Positions 39,801-49,969 are shown, numbered from the stretch's first letter. The stretch is DNA of 64,000 nt from Microglena sp. YARC (GCA_022414725.1 CM039462.1:72849803-72913802); one strand, 5' to 3'. Translations and numbers: made by a program. Notes: generated by a model from the sequence alone, not told the origin.

Positions 39801-42178
39801 AGCCTGGAATAGCATAAACATAGCCTGGAACAGCATGTAACAATATGGAAAACATTTGCCCGAAAGGGACTGAAATAGTCGTACTCACTAATGTGACATA
39901 TCGGACAATATCGGACAAGATGCTGGGAGCTGTACCTTTCAATCATCTAACTCAGTGATCTAGTGAACAAGGTTACTACTAACACTACCAATCGGAATGC
40001 TAGCCTGTTTGTCAGTGAGGCTAGCACTTATGCCGCAATCATGCTTGACTTCAGATCCCATCGGCTCACATATAGGTCCAGCAATACAATTCAGAAAGAG
40101 TTGAAAGCTTAGGTTTACGAACAGAAATAAGAAGACACTTAAAATAGGCATATGAGTAGTGAACGGTGATATGATATCATATGATATTATGTCATCAGTC
40201 TGGCTAGGTTAAAGTTACCAGTTGTATACAAGATCATATTATGCAATTTGTATGATATATGATTAGGGATCGGCAATATGATATCATATGATATCATATG
40301 ATGCCGGCAGTCTGACTAGATAACTTTGGCCTGGGGCATCATATCATATGATATTAAATCATATGATATCAAACACGTCTTTGGTCAACATCATATGATT
40401 TGCCGTTCCCTATGTATGATATCATACTCGCCTTTGGTCTATATCATTTGATATGCCGGTCCCTTCATATGACCACCCACTCACAAGCTTGTGTGCTCTC
40501 CCCTTGCAGTCTGTTATGAAGAATGGTGCCGGCTACCTTGATGTTGCCGTCAGCAGCCATCTGGACATGCTCATGGTAAGTTGCTGTGATTTCTGCACTG
40601 ACACAAAAATGCAACGCATTCAAAATTTGACGTTGGTCTTTGGATGCGACGCGATTCCCCGGTAAAGTGAATTTGGGGCTGATGAACCGGCAGGTGGCAT
40701 TTCCCCCCCCATGTTGAACCTATGAACTGTGGGATTGTTCGATTCTGCTGAACTCCCTGCCGACCCCATCTTAAAACGTGTGGTGCTCCAATCTTGCAAC
40801 CATTACACTATGGACACCCTAGCCTCTTGTATTCGAACACATATCCTATGCATAGCTATTCTTTTCAGCTACGATCTGCTGCTTCTGGGTAGCTCCATGG
40901 GCTAGCCACTGGGCCAAGCCCCAATATTTCAGTTTTATTAGGAACGTGATTCCGCTAGCCTCAAGATGCACTACGTTGCTATACTTCTCGCTGGAAATCA
41001 GGCCAGGGGAGCTGTCAAGAAGCTACTGCTGGTAGCTGGAAAAAAAGCTGTGGCATACCCTGTATAACCAAACCTCCCTCAGGCACAACCTGACTCACTC
41101 TGTCCCACTCCCTCATGCACACACTGACTCACTCTAGCATACCCTGACTCACTCTGTCCCGCTCCCTCAGGCACACCGCACCAGCTTTGGCACCAGCAGC
41201 ATTGAAGAGTACGCGAAGAAGATGCTGAGCCCGATGGTGCTTGACAGACTGACCAAAAGCATCAACACCAACCCGTGGCTTCAATGGGATCACATGGACC
41301 AGGGCATCATCCAGCTACTGACCAAGCTTCCTGAGCAGGGTGCCCTTATGCGCCTGCAAGAGGTCGCTTCTAGAAGCTTCAGAGGGGTTGAGAATGTGAC
41401 TGGTGAGTCCGAGGTAGTGTTTGTTGTGTGGTGCAGAAGCTTCTAATGCTTCTGAGGGGTTGAGAATGTGACTAGTGAGTCAGAGGTAGGTTTTTTTTAG
41501 CGGTGCAAAAACAGTGGTGGGGGGCAGGAGTTGGGGGGGTAACAGAAATAGTGGCGGGAATTGGGTTGGGGGGGGGGGATGGGGTCAAAATCAGATCGAG
41601 CGACTCGGTGCGGCCCTTGTGCAACGCACTGCCCCCCAAACCCCAGGGGCTTGGTGCAGGGGGTTGCAGGGGCATTTCTGTCTAGTTCAACCAGACCCAC
41701 GCAGTGACAGAATGGCGACGGAGCGGCGAGGCGTCCGCGGAAAAAAAGTAGAGTCCGAAGCAAGGAACACAGTCTTGGTCCTCTCTCCCTCCTCACCCTT
41801 CCCACCCTCCTTTTCTGCCTCCCTCCAGCCTCCAAGTCCTTTCAACCTATCTGGCTATCCCTGGACAGTAACACACACATACACACACACATGCATTAGT
41901 GCCCACCACCCACACAGTAGCGCTCTTCGCCTGGCCCCCCTCCCATTTGCATGATGCACAGCCACCCTAAACCCTAATGCTTGCAAGATGCACCGCCAGC
42001 CTCAACCCCAAACCTTTAGGATTGCAGGATGCATTGTCAGTCGAAACCTAAACCCCTAACATGCTTCCATCTTCTCCCCCTCCGGCTTGCAGGTTGCATT
42101 GCCAGCATTCTGAATCCTAGGAACAAGTGCTCGCCACAGGAGGGAGGAGGACCTGCCGCTCCACCAAAGCAGGCCTGA
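33822..42178 (+). CDS. Gene B: paralogue of gene A with two hnRNP-Q-acidic-domain-like repeats
   Basis: Eight exons: 33822-33890, 35664-35830, 36245-36383, 37045-37899, 38606-38722, 40510-40575, 41171-41402, 42093-42178. All introns are GT-AG and phases match throughout, giving 576 residues. The N-terminal helical segment (MDYPTLDEEALKAVCSELFD, then an AFQMQRMQEVISM region) is followed by a Ser/Gly/Asn/His-rich region of about 330 residues. Repeat 1 has VSDFDEKVVKKM and NGAGYLDVAVSSHLDML. Repeat 2 has GIIQLLTKLPEQGALMRLQE and FRGVENVTGCIASIL. Repeat 2 resembles the hnRNP Q/R acidic domain, where a GALAVLQQF-like core is followed by HVQN. No RRM is present. Molecular function is unknown. It is intact, unlike gene A. 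Exon 7 is one exon where gene A has two. Confidence 0.85.
34935..35545. repeat. GATTGATCC tandem repeat in gene B intron 1
   Basis: Degenerate units of about 15 bp, GATTGATCCCACTGATT. Asp/Gln-poor minus-strand frames here are products of the repeat. Confidence 0.9.
35664..35830 (+). CDS. Gene B exon 2
   Basis: It follows a (TC)n tract and TTCAG. It encodes NGLKHVLTQSGVLDLDGG and VQRSFLLSVEADVCPEIE. The donor AG|GTAGGT leaves phase 2. It aligns with the start of gene A exon 2 (VQRAFDLAVQREIN). Confidence 0.8.
36020..36220. repeat. CAT trinucleotide-rich tract
   Basis: CATCATCATCAT units, partly degenerate, in gene B intron 2. Confidence 0.8.
36245..36383 (+). CDS. Gene B exon 3
   Basis: Acceptor CATGCAACAG; it completes the split Arg codon, then IRLDSFRTSHHVDLEDQLQR and a Ser-rich tail ending GQHSYQ. 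Gene A has no separate exon here; the equivalent region lies within its exon 2. Confidence 0.7.
37045..37899 (+). CDS. Gene B exon 4
   Basis: It encodes VAPFQQTQQGLIFMSNYDMM, then a low-complexity region, ending GVLPPAVQSRVLEVAQALTI then IQ. An in-frame alternative acceptor lies 15 bp upstream (GGTCAG at 37024-37029), which would add five residues. Confidence 0.8.
38606..38722 (+). CDS. Gene B exon 5
   Basis: VSDFDEKVVKKMCFLSETYG and on to LALRMRSKS, 39 codons. The acceptor TTCATTTCAAG was chosen because it restores phase 0 and matches gene A exon 3. An earlier AG at 38548 leads to a stop. Confidence 0.85.
38723..39030 (+). repeat. Minisatellite starting exactly at the gene B exon 5 donor
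   Basis: Seven units of 40-55 bp with GAGTTTCACTGGGTTTTTTG and GTGCTGTGTGTGTGAGA. The first begins with the donor GTGAGTTTCACTGGG. Later units read GAGAGTTTCACTGGG, so the donor GT is mostly lost. Confidence 0.85.
39040..39250. repeat. Dispersed repeat family C
   Basis: ACTCGGTGCGACCTCAGTGC, GACGCGCTGCCTCCC and GACTAGTTTAGCTGGGCCC. Confidence 0.65.
39345..39562 (+). mobile_element. tRNA-derived SINE, diverged head
   Basis: Head TTGGGTCAATTGTAGAGC with B-box-like GGGGTTGAATCCC; body GTCAACCGCCATGGTAGC to CCACCAGGCATTATCATTAC. Confidence 0.65.
40156..40465. mobile_element. Family-2 element, outer copy split by an inner copy
   Basis: The left part begins GTGAACGGTGATATGATATC and stops after TTTGTATGATATATGAT. 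The right part resumes TGTATGATATCATACTCGCC and ends ATGCCGGTCCCTT. An inner element of the same family separates them. Confidence 0.75.
40264..40412. mobile_element. Family-2 element, inner (nested) copy
   Basis: TAGGGATCGGCAATATGATA left and ATGATTTGCCGTTCCCTA right. It is flanked by repeats of TGTATGATAT, compatible with a target-site duplication, though the AT-rich context makes this ambiguous. Confidence 0.75.
40510..40575 (+). CDS. Gene B exon 6
   Basis: SVMKNGAGYLDVAVSSHLDM then LM, 22 codons, acceptor CCCTTGCAG and donor ATG|GTAAGT, phase 0. Confidence 0.85.
40858..41047. mobile_element. Family-1 foldback element
   Basis: TTCTTTTCAGCTACGATCTG left, GAGCTGTCAAGAAGCTACTG right with GGTAGCTGGAAAAAAAG. 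Located in gene B intron 6. Confidence 0.8.
41070..41170 (+). repeat. Three tandem copies of the gene B exon 7 acceptor
   Basis: CCTGACTCACTCTGTCCC and CTCCCTCAGGCACA recur. The AG at 41082 is followed by exon-like GCACAACCTG but reaches TGA within about 15 codons. The middle copy has lost its AG (CTCATGCACA). Confidence 0.8.
41171..41402 (+). CDS. Gene B exon 7
   Basis: AHRTSFGTSSIEEYAKKMLS, TNPWLQWDHMDQGIIQLLTK and SRSFRGVENVTG, ending in phase 1 at ACTG|GTGAGT. It combines the content of gene A exons 5 and 6 with no intron at the Gln-Gly junction. Confidence 0.85.
41362..41500 (+). repeat. Duplicated gene B exon 7 donor end
   Basis: GAGGGGTTGAGAATGTGACT followed by GGTGAGTCCGAGGTAG occurs again about 66 bp downstream as GACTAGTGAGTCAGAGGTAG. 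Confidence 0.8.
41590..41745. repeat. Dispersed repeat family C
   Basis: GAGCGACTCGGTGCGGCCC, CAACGCACTGCCCCCC and TCTAGTTCAACCAGACCCAC. Confidence 0.65.
41945..42092 (+). repeat. Upstream copies of the gene B terminal exon acceptor
   Basis: TTTGCATGATGCACAGCCAC, CTTGCAAGATGCACCGCCAG and ATTGCAGGATGCATTGTCAG precede the real CTTGCAGGTTGCATTGCCAG. Spacing is about 35-75 bp. Only the third decoy keeps the CAG. Confidence 0.8.
42093..42178 (+). CDS. Gene B exon 8 (terminal)
   Basis: It completes the split Gly, then CIASILNPRNKCSPQEGGGP, ending in TGA. Matches the gene A terminal exon at CI-SIL. Confidence 0.85.
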
Positions 42179-42857
42179 TCTGCTTGTATTCCCTATACTG
42201 CCCCGGCCGTCTGTCCTGGGGCAAGGGCGCATGGGGTGCGATGCTTTGACGCTTATTGCGGCGCCTCTTGACTTGGTTCAGATCAATATGTCAGTGCGAA
42301 ATACCCCTATGGCACATTGTCTGTTGTGGGGCAGAGTCGCATGGGGTGCGGTGCCCAGACCTTGGTTGGGTCAGTGCTTCCGTCCCCTTGCCCTGGTTCA
42401 GATTGCAGTTACAGAAACAGGGGTGTTGCGCAGTGTTTGCAGCTGGCGGTTTCAATTTGGCTCCACGTTGAGGTTCCTGGTGATTTCAATTTGGCTCCAC
42501 CTGGCTCCACTCCACTTGCCTGGACCTGCAACGCCAACAGGAATTGGTTCTACCAACAAGGGTTGGTGGGCTTGTCTTGGGGCGTGTGTGGGTCAAGTTC
42601 CGAAACGTGTGCTACATAAACAATATAAATAAAGGTCAAAGTGTGCGTCCTATGTGGACTTGGTTGTGGCATTTGCATCCACTCCACCTCTCCCAATATT
42701 TGGGATCCAAACTGTCAGAGTCCTCTTGATGCAGCCGTTCTGCATCGCTGTGTACGGCACCACAAACGCACACTTTGTTTTTCCTTGGTTTCATTTACTC
42801 ATTGTGTTTTAGGCTGTGGTGCCTTGGTTGTGGTCTGCATGTATATCACATAACTGC
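42179..42857. other. Downstream region of gene B
   Basis: Contains AATAAA at 42628-42633, 450 bases after the stop, a possible but unproven polyadenylation signal. No exon is supported. Confidence 0.4.
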
Positions 42858-43000
42858 TTTATTTTCAGCTATTAACAGCAGCTTCTAGACGGCTCCCCTG
42901 GCAGGCTATCCAGTGCTGGAAGCAAACACGATAAGCTTTCCAGCTCTGCAGAGGTCTTCGGGTGAAGCCCAGGGAGCTGGCAAGAAAAGCTGAGGAGAAA
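42858..43000. mobile_element. Family-1 foldback element, shortened
   Basis: TTATTTTCAGCTATTAACAG and CAGCTTCTAGACGGCTCCCC left; GGGAGCTGGCAAGAAAAGCT right. Confidence 0.7.
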
Positions 43001-43103
43001 GCCATGCACCACTGCATCTTGAGTTAAGTTATTGCTTGCATTACGTCACCTTGGGTTGTGAAGTCCCTGCTCGCATGTCTGCATCATTGAGTTATGTCCA
43101 GCG

Positions 43104-43272
43104 TTTTTCTTTTCAGCTACGAGCAGGAGCTTCTAGGCAGCTCCCTGAATCATCCACTGTCTAAGCACGGAGAGTTCAACAGGTGTAGAATACTGATGAG
43201 ATCAGCGCCCAGGTGCAGTAGACTGCAATAGGTTTGGCTGGATAGGCAGCTGCGGCTCGTAGGTGAAAGGAA
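43104..43272. mobile_element. Family-1 foldback element
   Basis: TTTTTCTTTTCAGCTACGAG left; GGCAGCTGCGGCTCGTAGGT right. A poly-C run of about 40 follows. Confidence 0.8.
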
Positions 43273-43285
43273 ATACGCTTAACAT

Positions 43286-43321
<36 letters not shown>

Positions 43322-43599
43322 TGGATATGTGGAGCAGACTTGTCTTGGGTCAACGATAGCCTGCCCATTACGATGCCATGAATGCATATCCAGGGTAATC
43401 TTGATCAATACAAAGCGTATGACCCTAGGTGTCTATGCTTGCATCACTGTGCCACATTAAGCCTTGGTTCATGTTCAGTCTTGCATCACTGTGCCACATT
43501 AAGCCTTGGTTCATGTTCAGTACATGGCTTGCAATGGATGTTTGTCTTGAATTCCTTCAATGGAACGAGTGTATGAATAGATTTTGCCTTGGATGCCCT

Positions 43600-45170
43600 G
43601 AATGGGTATGCCTATCTAGCTGAATAGGTATGCCTGGCTGGCTGAGGGGGTATGTCTGGCTGGCTGAACGGGTTTGCCTATCTACTGAAAGGGTTTGCCT
43701 GGCTGTCTGAATGGGTATGCCCATCTAGCTAAAAGGGTATGCCTATCTAGCTTAATGGGTATGCCTATCTAGCTTAATGGGTATGCCTATCTAGCTTAAT
43801 GGGTATGCCTACCTAGCTAAAGGGGTATTCCTATCTACCTGAATGGGTATGTCTATCTAGCTGAATGGGTATTCCTATCTACCTGAATGGGTATGCCTAT
43901 CTAGCTGGAAGGGTATGCCTATCTAGCTGAACAGGTTTGCCTATGTACTGAAAGGGTTTGCCTGGCTTTCTGAATGGGTTTGCCTATCTAGCTGAACAGG
44001 GCCTATCTACCTGAATGGGTATGCCTATCTAGCTGACTGGGTATGCCTATCTAGCTGAACAGGGCCTATCTACCTGAATGGGTATGCCTATCTAGCTGAA
44101 TGGGTATGCCTATGTACCTGAATGGGTATGTCTATTTAGCTCAATGGGTATGTCTATCTAGCTAGATGAATATGCCTATCTAGGTGAATGGCTATGCCTA
44201 TCTAGCTGGATGGGTATGCCTATGTACCTGAATGGGTTTGCCTATGTACCTGAATGGGTTTGCCTATGTACCTGAATGGGTATGCCTATCTACCTGGATG
44301 GGTATGCCTATCTAGCAGAATGGGTATGCCTATCTACCTGAATGGGTATGCCTATGTACCTGAATGGGTATTCCTATCTACCTGAATGGGTATGCCTATC
44401 TAGCATAATGGGTATGCGTATCTAGCATAATGGGTATGCCTATCTACCTAAATGGGTTTGCCTATGTACCTGAATGGGTATGGCTATCTACCTGAATGGG
44501 TATGCCTATTTACCAGAATGGGTTTGCCTATCTAGCTGAATGGCTATGCCTATCTAGCTGAATGGCTATGCCTATCTAGCAGAATGGGTATGCCTATCTA
44601 CCTGAATGGGTTTGCCTATGTACCTGCATGGGTATTCCTATCTACCTGAATGGGTATGCCTATCTACCTGAATGGGTATGCCTATCTAGCAGAATGGGTA
44701 TGCCTATGTACCTGAATGGGTTTGCCTATGTACCTGAATGGGTATGCCTATCTACCTGAATGGGTATGCCCATCTACCTGAATGGGTATGCCTATCTACC
44801 TGAATGGGTTTGCCTATGTACCTGAATGGGTATGCCTATCTACCTGAATGGGTATGCCTATCTACCTGAATGGGTATGTCTATCTACCTGAATGGGTATG
44901 CCTATCTACCTGAATGGGTATGCCTATGTACCTGAATGGGTTTGCCTATCTACCTGAATGGGTATGCCTATCTACCAGAATGGGTTTGCCTATGTACCTG
45001 AATGGGTATGCCTATCTACCTGAATGGGTATGCCTATCTACCAGAATGGGTATGCCTATCTACCAGAATGGGTATGCCTATCTTGCTGAATGGCTATGCC
45101 TATCTGGCTGAATGGCTATGCCTATCTACCTGAACGGGTATGCCTATCTACCAGAATGGGTATGCATGGC
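43600..45170. repeat. 22-bp minisatellite, about 70 copies
   Basis: Unit TGAATGGGTATGCCTATCTA plus CC. Variants alternate CTAGCTGAAT and CTACCTGAAT, and GGGTATG and GGGTTTG. The unit length is not a multiple of three, so the open frame at 44914-45111 is not a gene. Confidence 0.95.
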
Positions 45171-45174
45171 TGTC

Positions 45175-46255
45175 TAACCGTTGCCTGCAGTACCTGTGTA
45201 CTGCATGGTGAGACTTGGGAATCCAATTAGGCACGCTGGGTATGCATGGCTACCTAACCGTTGCCTGCGGTACCTCTGCACTGCTTGGCAAGACTTGGGA
45301 AGGCAATATGGAAATAGCACGGAAACAAGAATCACGCAGTGACTGTCCAACTGAATTATGATGGATAGGCCCTGCACACAGGGCACTCAATCAATTACAG
45401 AGACTTAGGGATGCAATATGGATATAGGTCAGCAAAATATTAAAGGCAATTCTACCCAACTGAGAAGGTAATGATAAAGCCTGGTTGGGTGAGGTATCAA
45501 GGGAGCCCTGTCTACCGGCAGTAGGGAACGACCTGCTACTACTACCTGGACAAAGCTAATATGGTGGTTGACAGCGACCGCCAACACTCAAGCGCACCCA
45601 TAGGGATTCAAACCCCGCACCTTCATCATTTCAACGAGCTCTAATATTGAGCCATTCGTCAAAACGGGATCTAAAGTATGGGAGACAGACTCTGCGTTTA
45701 GTACTATCGGCCACCTACATAGACTTGAGGAAGCAATACGGATATAGGACGACCACGCGCAATACACAATTGCTACCTAACTTAAGTAAGGTGGACAGAC
45801 CCTGCATTAAGCCCTCTCGGCCAGCTACAAAGACCCAGGAAGGCAATACGGATATAGAACGACTGCGACAACGCGTAATACACAATTGCTACCTAACTTA
45901 AGTATGGAGGACAGAGCTTGTGTTTAGCGCACTCGTCCAGCTACAAAGACTTAGGAAGGCAATACAGATATAGGACGACAACGCGTAATACACAATTGCT
46001 ACCTAACTTATGTATGGTGGACAGACCCTGCATTAAGCACTCTTGACCAGCTATAAAGACTTACGAAGGTAATACATATATAGGACAAAAACGCGTAATA
46101 CACAATTGCTACCTAACTGAAGTATGGTGGACAGACCCTGCATGAAGCCCACTCGGCCGTGGGCCGAGTCTTGGGAAAGCAATACGGACACAGGATAAAC
46201 ACAAACAAGTGGCAGTTTCTACCTGATTGAATTATGGTGGACAGACCCTGAGTTT
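45175..46255. repeat. Degenerate tandem repeat, unit about 120-130 bp, interrupted by a SINE
   Basis: Units share GGTGGACAGACCCTGCATTA, AGGCAATACGGATATAGGAC and GTAATACACAATTGCTACC. A SINE (45463-45668) splits the array. Confidence 0.85.
45463..45668 (-). mobile_element. tRNA-derived SINE, head type Y
   Basis: Minus strand: GAATGGCTCAATATTAGAGC head and B-box-like GGTTTGAATCCC; its tail has CAACCAGGCTTTATCATTAC. It is inserted in the tandem array. Confidence 0.7.
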
Positions 46256-46755
46256 AGGCCACTCTACCCTGGATACATGGGACGCCCCTTCTGCCTTCCT
46301 TGAAGTGATGTAGGTTCAAATCCTAGTCGCCAGTTTTAGCGGAGCAAGCAAATCAAGAATTAATGGACTTCAATTATTTGTTTGATACGATTACCGAGAA
46401 ATGTGTATAAACATGTTCAAAGCAGAACATGTTTGTACACATTGTTCATTCCATGCATGTTTGTTTCGAAGCCACCTGCAGAGACATGGGAGTGCACTCA
46501 GAATTGGGCGGCATGGATATATACAGGATATCAACACACACTAGCAGTAGTTGGCTTACAGAATATCAACAATCACTAATAGCAGTTGGCTGATAGGACA
46601 TCAACAAACAATAGCAGCAGTTGGCTTACAGGATATCAACAGTCACTCACAGTAGATGGCTTATAGGACATTAACACACAGCATACATTAAGGACAGCAC
46701 AAACTTAACAAACAGCAAACGTATAGAGCAGCACCAACAGCAGTCGGCTTACAGG

Positions 46756-46912
46756 TAGGGAACGGCAATATGACATAATCTGATATCGTGTCATCATATG
46801 ATATCATGTTATCGTATGATATCATATGATGCCGGCAGTCTGGCTAGGCTTAAGTTACCATTTACATATACATTACCATATGATGCAAGTTGTATGATAT
46901 TGTATGATCTGT
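46756..46912. mobile_element. Family-2 element, truncated at one end
   Basis: TAGGGAACGGCAATATGACA left; CCGGCAGTCTGGCTAGGC inside; the right terminal GCCGGTCCCTA is missing. Confidence 0.7.
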
Positions 46913-47417
46913 CTACACCACGACTACTCCTGTCCTTGGCCTAATCTGCACCAGGGTAACTACTAGGGTTTCGACCAGGGTTTCTATTAGGGTTTCTGGC
47001 TAGCTACACGCAATTGCCTTCTTTTGACCTTTTGGGTCTCCGCAGGGTTCCTATCAGGGATTCTGGCTAGCTGCAAGCTACTTGAACTTGAACTAGCTAA
47101 CATAGCGTCAGCTAGCAATTAGGCTGCTCGCCGTCTTCTGGAGTAAAAAAATATGCTGCAAGCTAACGTTGGCTGTGTCCTTGGGTCTGTTCTAGGGTCT
47201 AAAGTAGGGTTTCTGGTCCTAATGGTGCCTGGTCCTGGTTTCGGGTCCTTGGGTTTTCTGTCTCCAGCACTGAGCAGCAGCTTCTGGCCCATCCCTCCTA
47301 CCAGTTGCCTTCTCACTGTCACAATTTTGGCTTGGAACTGGGGATCTGGGTATGGCCTGACCGAATTGGGATGTTGAATACTATGAATATAATATAATAT
47401 ATATAATACAACTTGAT

Positions 47418-47494
47418 GGTGTGATCATTTGACGGTTTAGCAGCAAAGAGGGCGGCCAAGGGTTCTGCGGAATCAAACCCAAGTAAATCGGTGC

Positions 47495-47555
<61 letters not shown>

Positions 47556-47640
47556 GAGACGCCTTAACCTTGAATTGTGTCACGTCCAAAGAGGAACGTT
47601 AAACCGTCAAATTTCCGTGTTGGTACGGTTGTAAAGGGAA
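47418..47640. repeat. Dispersed repeat family F with a 56-base poly-G
   Basis: GATCATTTGACGGTTTAG and AACCGTCAAATTTCCGTGTT match 3352-3575. The poly-G (47499-47554) replaces a shorter G-rich stretch in the other copy. Both copies have complementary ends (TTTGACG/CGTCAAA). Confidence 0.65.
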
Positions 47641-47948
47641 TTGTGTCCTAATGACGTCTGTATGTCTTGTGTTGTCAGTGTGTTAGAGTCAGACTAGAGC
47701 GCTTCCTGTTTTGGCCTAGTAGAAATATGCTTCCATGTCTCCTACTTGGGAGCGATGAGCTCTCAAGGAAACGTTTGATTTGCTAGATTCTATCCGATGG
47801 GGGGGGTCATTCGCTTGTCTGGCTTAAACTAGGTCTGAGGCCTGAGATCTGGCAGAGACTAGTTCTGAGATCTGAGGTCTGGCAGAGCAGTTGCATGAAG
47901 CAGTGAAGGCGCCTTGGTAGATTCTAGCCCTACTGCTGGGATCCACAG

Positions 47949-48144
47949 TTTTTCTTTTCAGATGAAAGCAGCAGCTTCTATGCAGCTCCCCTGACTGGTT
48001 ATTCAGCCAAATCTAATGCAACCTAGTGTTCTGGAAGCTGACAGAATCCGCTCTTCAGAAATGTCAAAATCTTGGGGCTTAGCCCAGCGGCTGGCCCAGG
48101 GAGCTGCCTAGAAACTGCTGCTCGTAGCTGAAAAGAAAAACTAT
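47949..48144. mobile_element. Family-1 foldback element
   Basis: TTTTTCTTTTCAGATGAAAG left and GCTCGTAGCTGAAAAGAAAA right. The interior is nearly identical to the copy at 4494. A damaged version is at the start of the second duplicate (62397). Confidence 0.85.
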
Positions 48145-49626
48145 GCTGGGCTCCCAACTTGAACATGGCTCCATAGCTCCAGCCAGCCATTTGACTCCAG
48201 CCAGCAGTTTGGCTCCAGCCAGAAAGCTGGCCCCAGCCAGCAATTTGGGATCCCTTAGTGGTGGTACCTTGGCATAGTGCACTTCTGTATTCTAATTGCA
48301 GCTTGATAGCTCAGCCTGATCGCATCAGTCTGGTGGTCTCAAGCTGTTGGGCCCATTCTGATGGGGTCATAGTGATAGCAAAAGTCTGGTGGCTTTGTCC
48401 ACTTTTCTGTTCTTGTGCCACGCGTCGCAAATTGAGCGACACGGTGCGACCCAGTGGGACGCGCTGCTCCCCAATCCCCCCGGGGCTCCGCGCTCTGCCC
48501 GTGCTACCCAGCAATCCTGGAATCAAGCTTGCGTCGAAACTTTTGATATACAACTGGGCATGCAGAGAGCTGAAGAAGAAAATAAAATTGCCCCCCGGCC
48601 TCCTTCACCCTATGGCAGCCTACAACCTGTTCATGTACATCACCTGTTTATGTACATCAATGGTTAAACATTGTTGTTGAACAAGTTGTTGTACACCATG
48701 TTCAACAACCTGGGCAGGGTGCACAACAGCCTAACTTTTTTGCACCGTGAACACCTGCTTAACAACCTGGACAGGATGCAGGCTGCCATAGGGTCAGTGC
48801 AAAGGGTGCTGTGAAGCCGGGACAAGAACAAAAATGGGAGTGGAGAGGCACATTTGGAATCAATTGAATGAAAGAAAGGGAAAACGTGATTGTGTGTCAC
48901 GATTGTATGGCAGTAAGCTATGTCAAATGTCACTAAACACCACCCGCGATGGTATGGGAGGAAGCAGTGTGACATGTCACGAAAGTCATTTGATTGCATG
49001 GCAGGAGAAGGTGTGACGTGTCAACTCCGCCCACAATTGTATGGAAGCATTGTAACACATCTCTCAACACCACGCACGGTTGCCTGGCAGTAGGAAGTGT
49101 GACATGTCACCCATCTCCTTCCATGATTGCCGGCAGGGGAGGGTGTGACATGTCACTCATCTGCTTCCATGATTGCCAGCAGGAGAAGGTGTGACATGTA
49201 ACTTATCTCCTTCCATAAGTGCCGTCAGGAGAAGGTGTGACATGTCACTCATCTCCTTCCATGATTGCCGGCAGGAGAAGGTGTGACATGTTACTCATCT
49301 CCTTCCAAGATTGCTGGCAGGAGAAGGTGTGATATGTCACGATTGTACGCTTGGAGAAGGTGTGGCCACACCTCTACCGCCTCGAATCTGCTCTGGTAGC
49401 CAAAAAATAATAAGAGTGAGTCACTCCCTACATGTCCCGCTTCGATAGAGTGGCAGATATGATACATTTGCAAATATGAGCGGGTACAGCTGGCCAGGTA
49501 AAAATTTACCTTCAAATAGACCCTTGCGACGTATTGCGAACGGGGTCACCTTCTAATTAGACCCTTGGGCTCCTACTGCTTACGTTTAAGTTGTGCACCT
49601 GCTCCATCATAGCTTGCTCCAGGCTT
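47951..49626. repeat. Segmental duplicate, copy 1
   Basis: Matches 62397-64000 over its length, including a family-C repeat and a 45-bp minisatellite. Copy 1 reads cleanly; copy 2 has many one-base indels. Confidence 0.9.
49080..49345. repeat. 45-bp minisatellite
   Basis: Units CATCTCCTTCCATGATTGCC and GGCAGGAGAAGGTGTGACAT, about six copies. Confidence 0.9.
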
Positions 49627-49969
49627 GGCTTGCTCTATTGATATCGTTTGCCAACAGGCACACTAGTTACCGCCCTCAATGTAGCAGTTAGTCCACTGTT
49701 CCAGCCGTCTGCCGAGAGAGATTAGGTTAATAACCCTTATGTATACCAATTAAACCTTAGGGTTTGACTTGGACCGAAGCCTTCGTATCACGCCACCCAA
49801 GAATGCCAGATGGCCGTTTCCGCCACGCCGCCCCCAATCATGCCACCGCAAGCCCACAAATCGCAACCACCCTAAGCCATCTGGCGTCAGAATAGGGCGG
49901 TCAGGTTTGTAAGTGATTTTAAGCCATTGTAAACAGGATATCATGGAGCATTTATTACAGGACCTCTTT

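Noticed and set aside
43600..45170. CRISPR-like array or repeat protein
   Set aside because: 22-bp head-to-tail units without spacers; unit length not a multiple of three.
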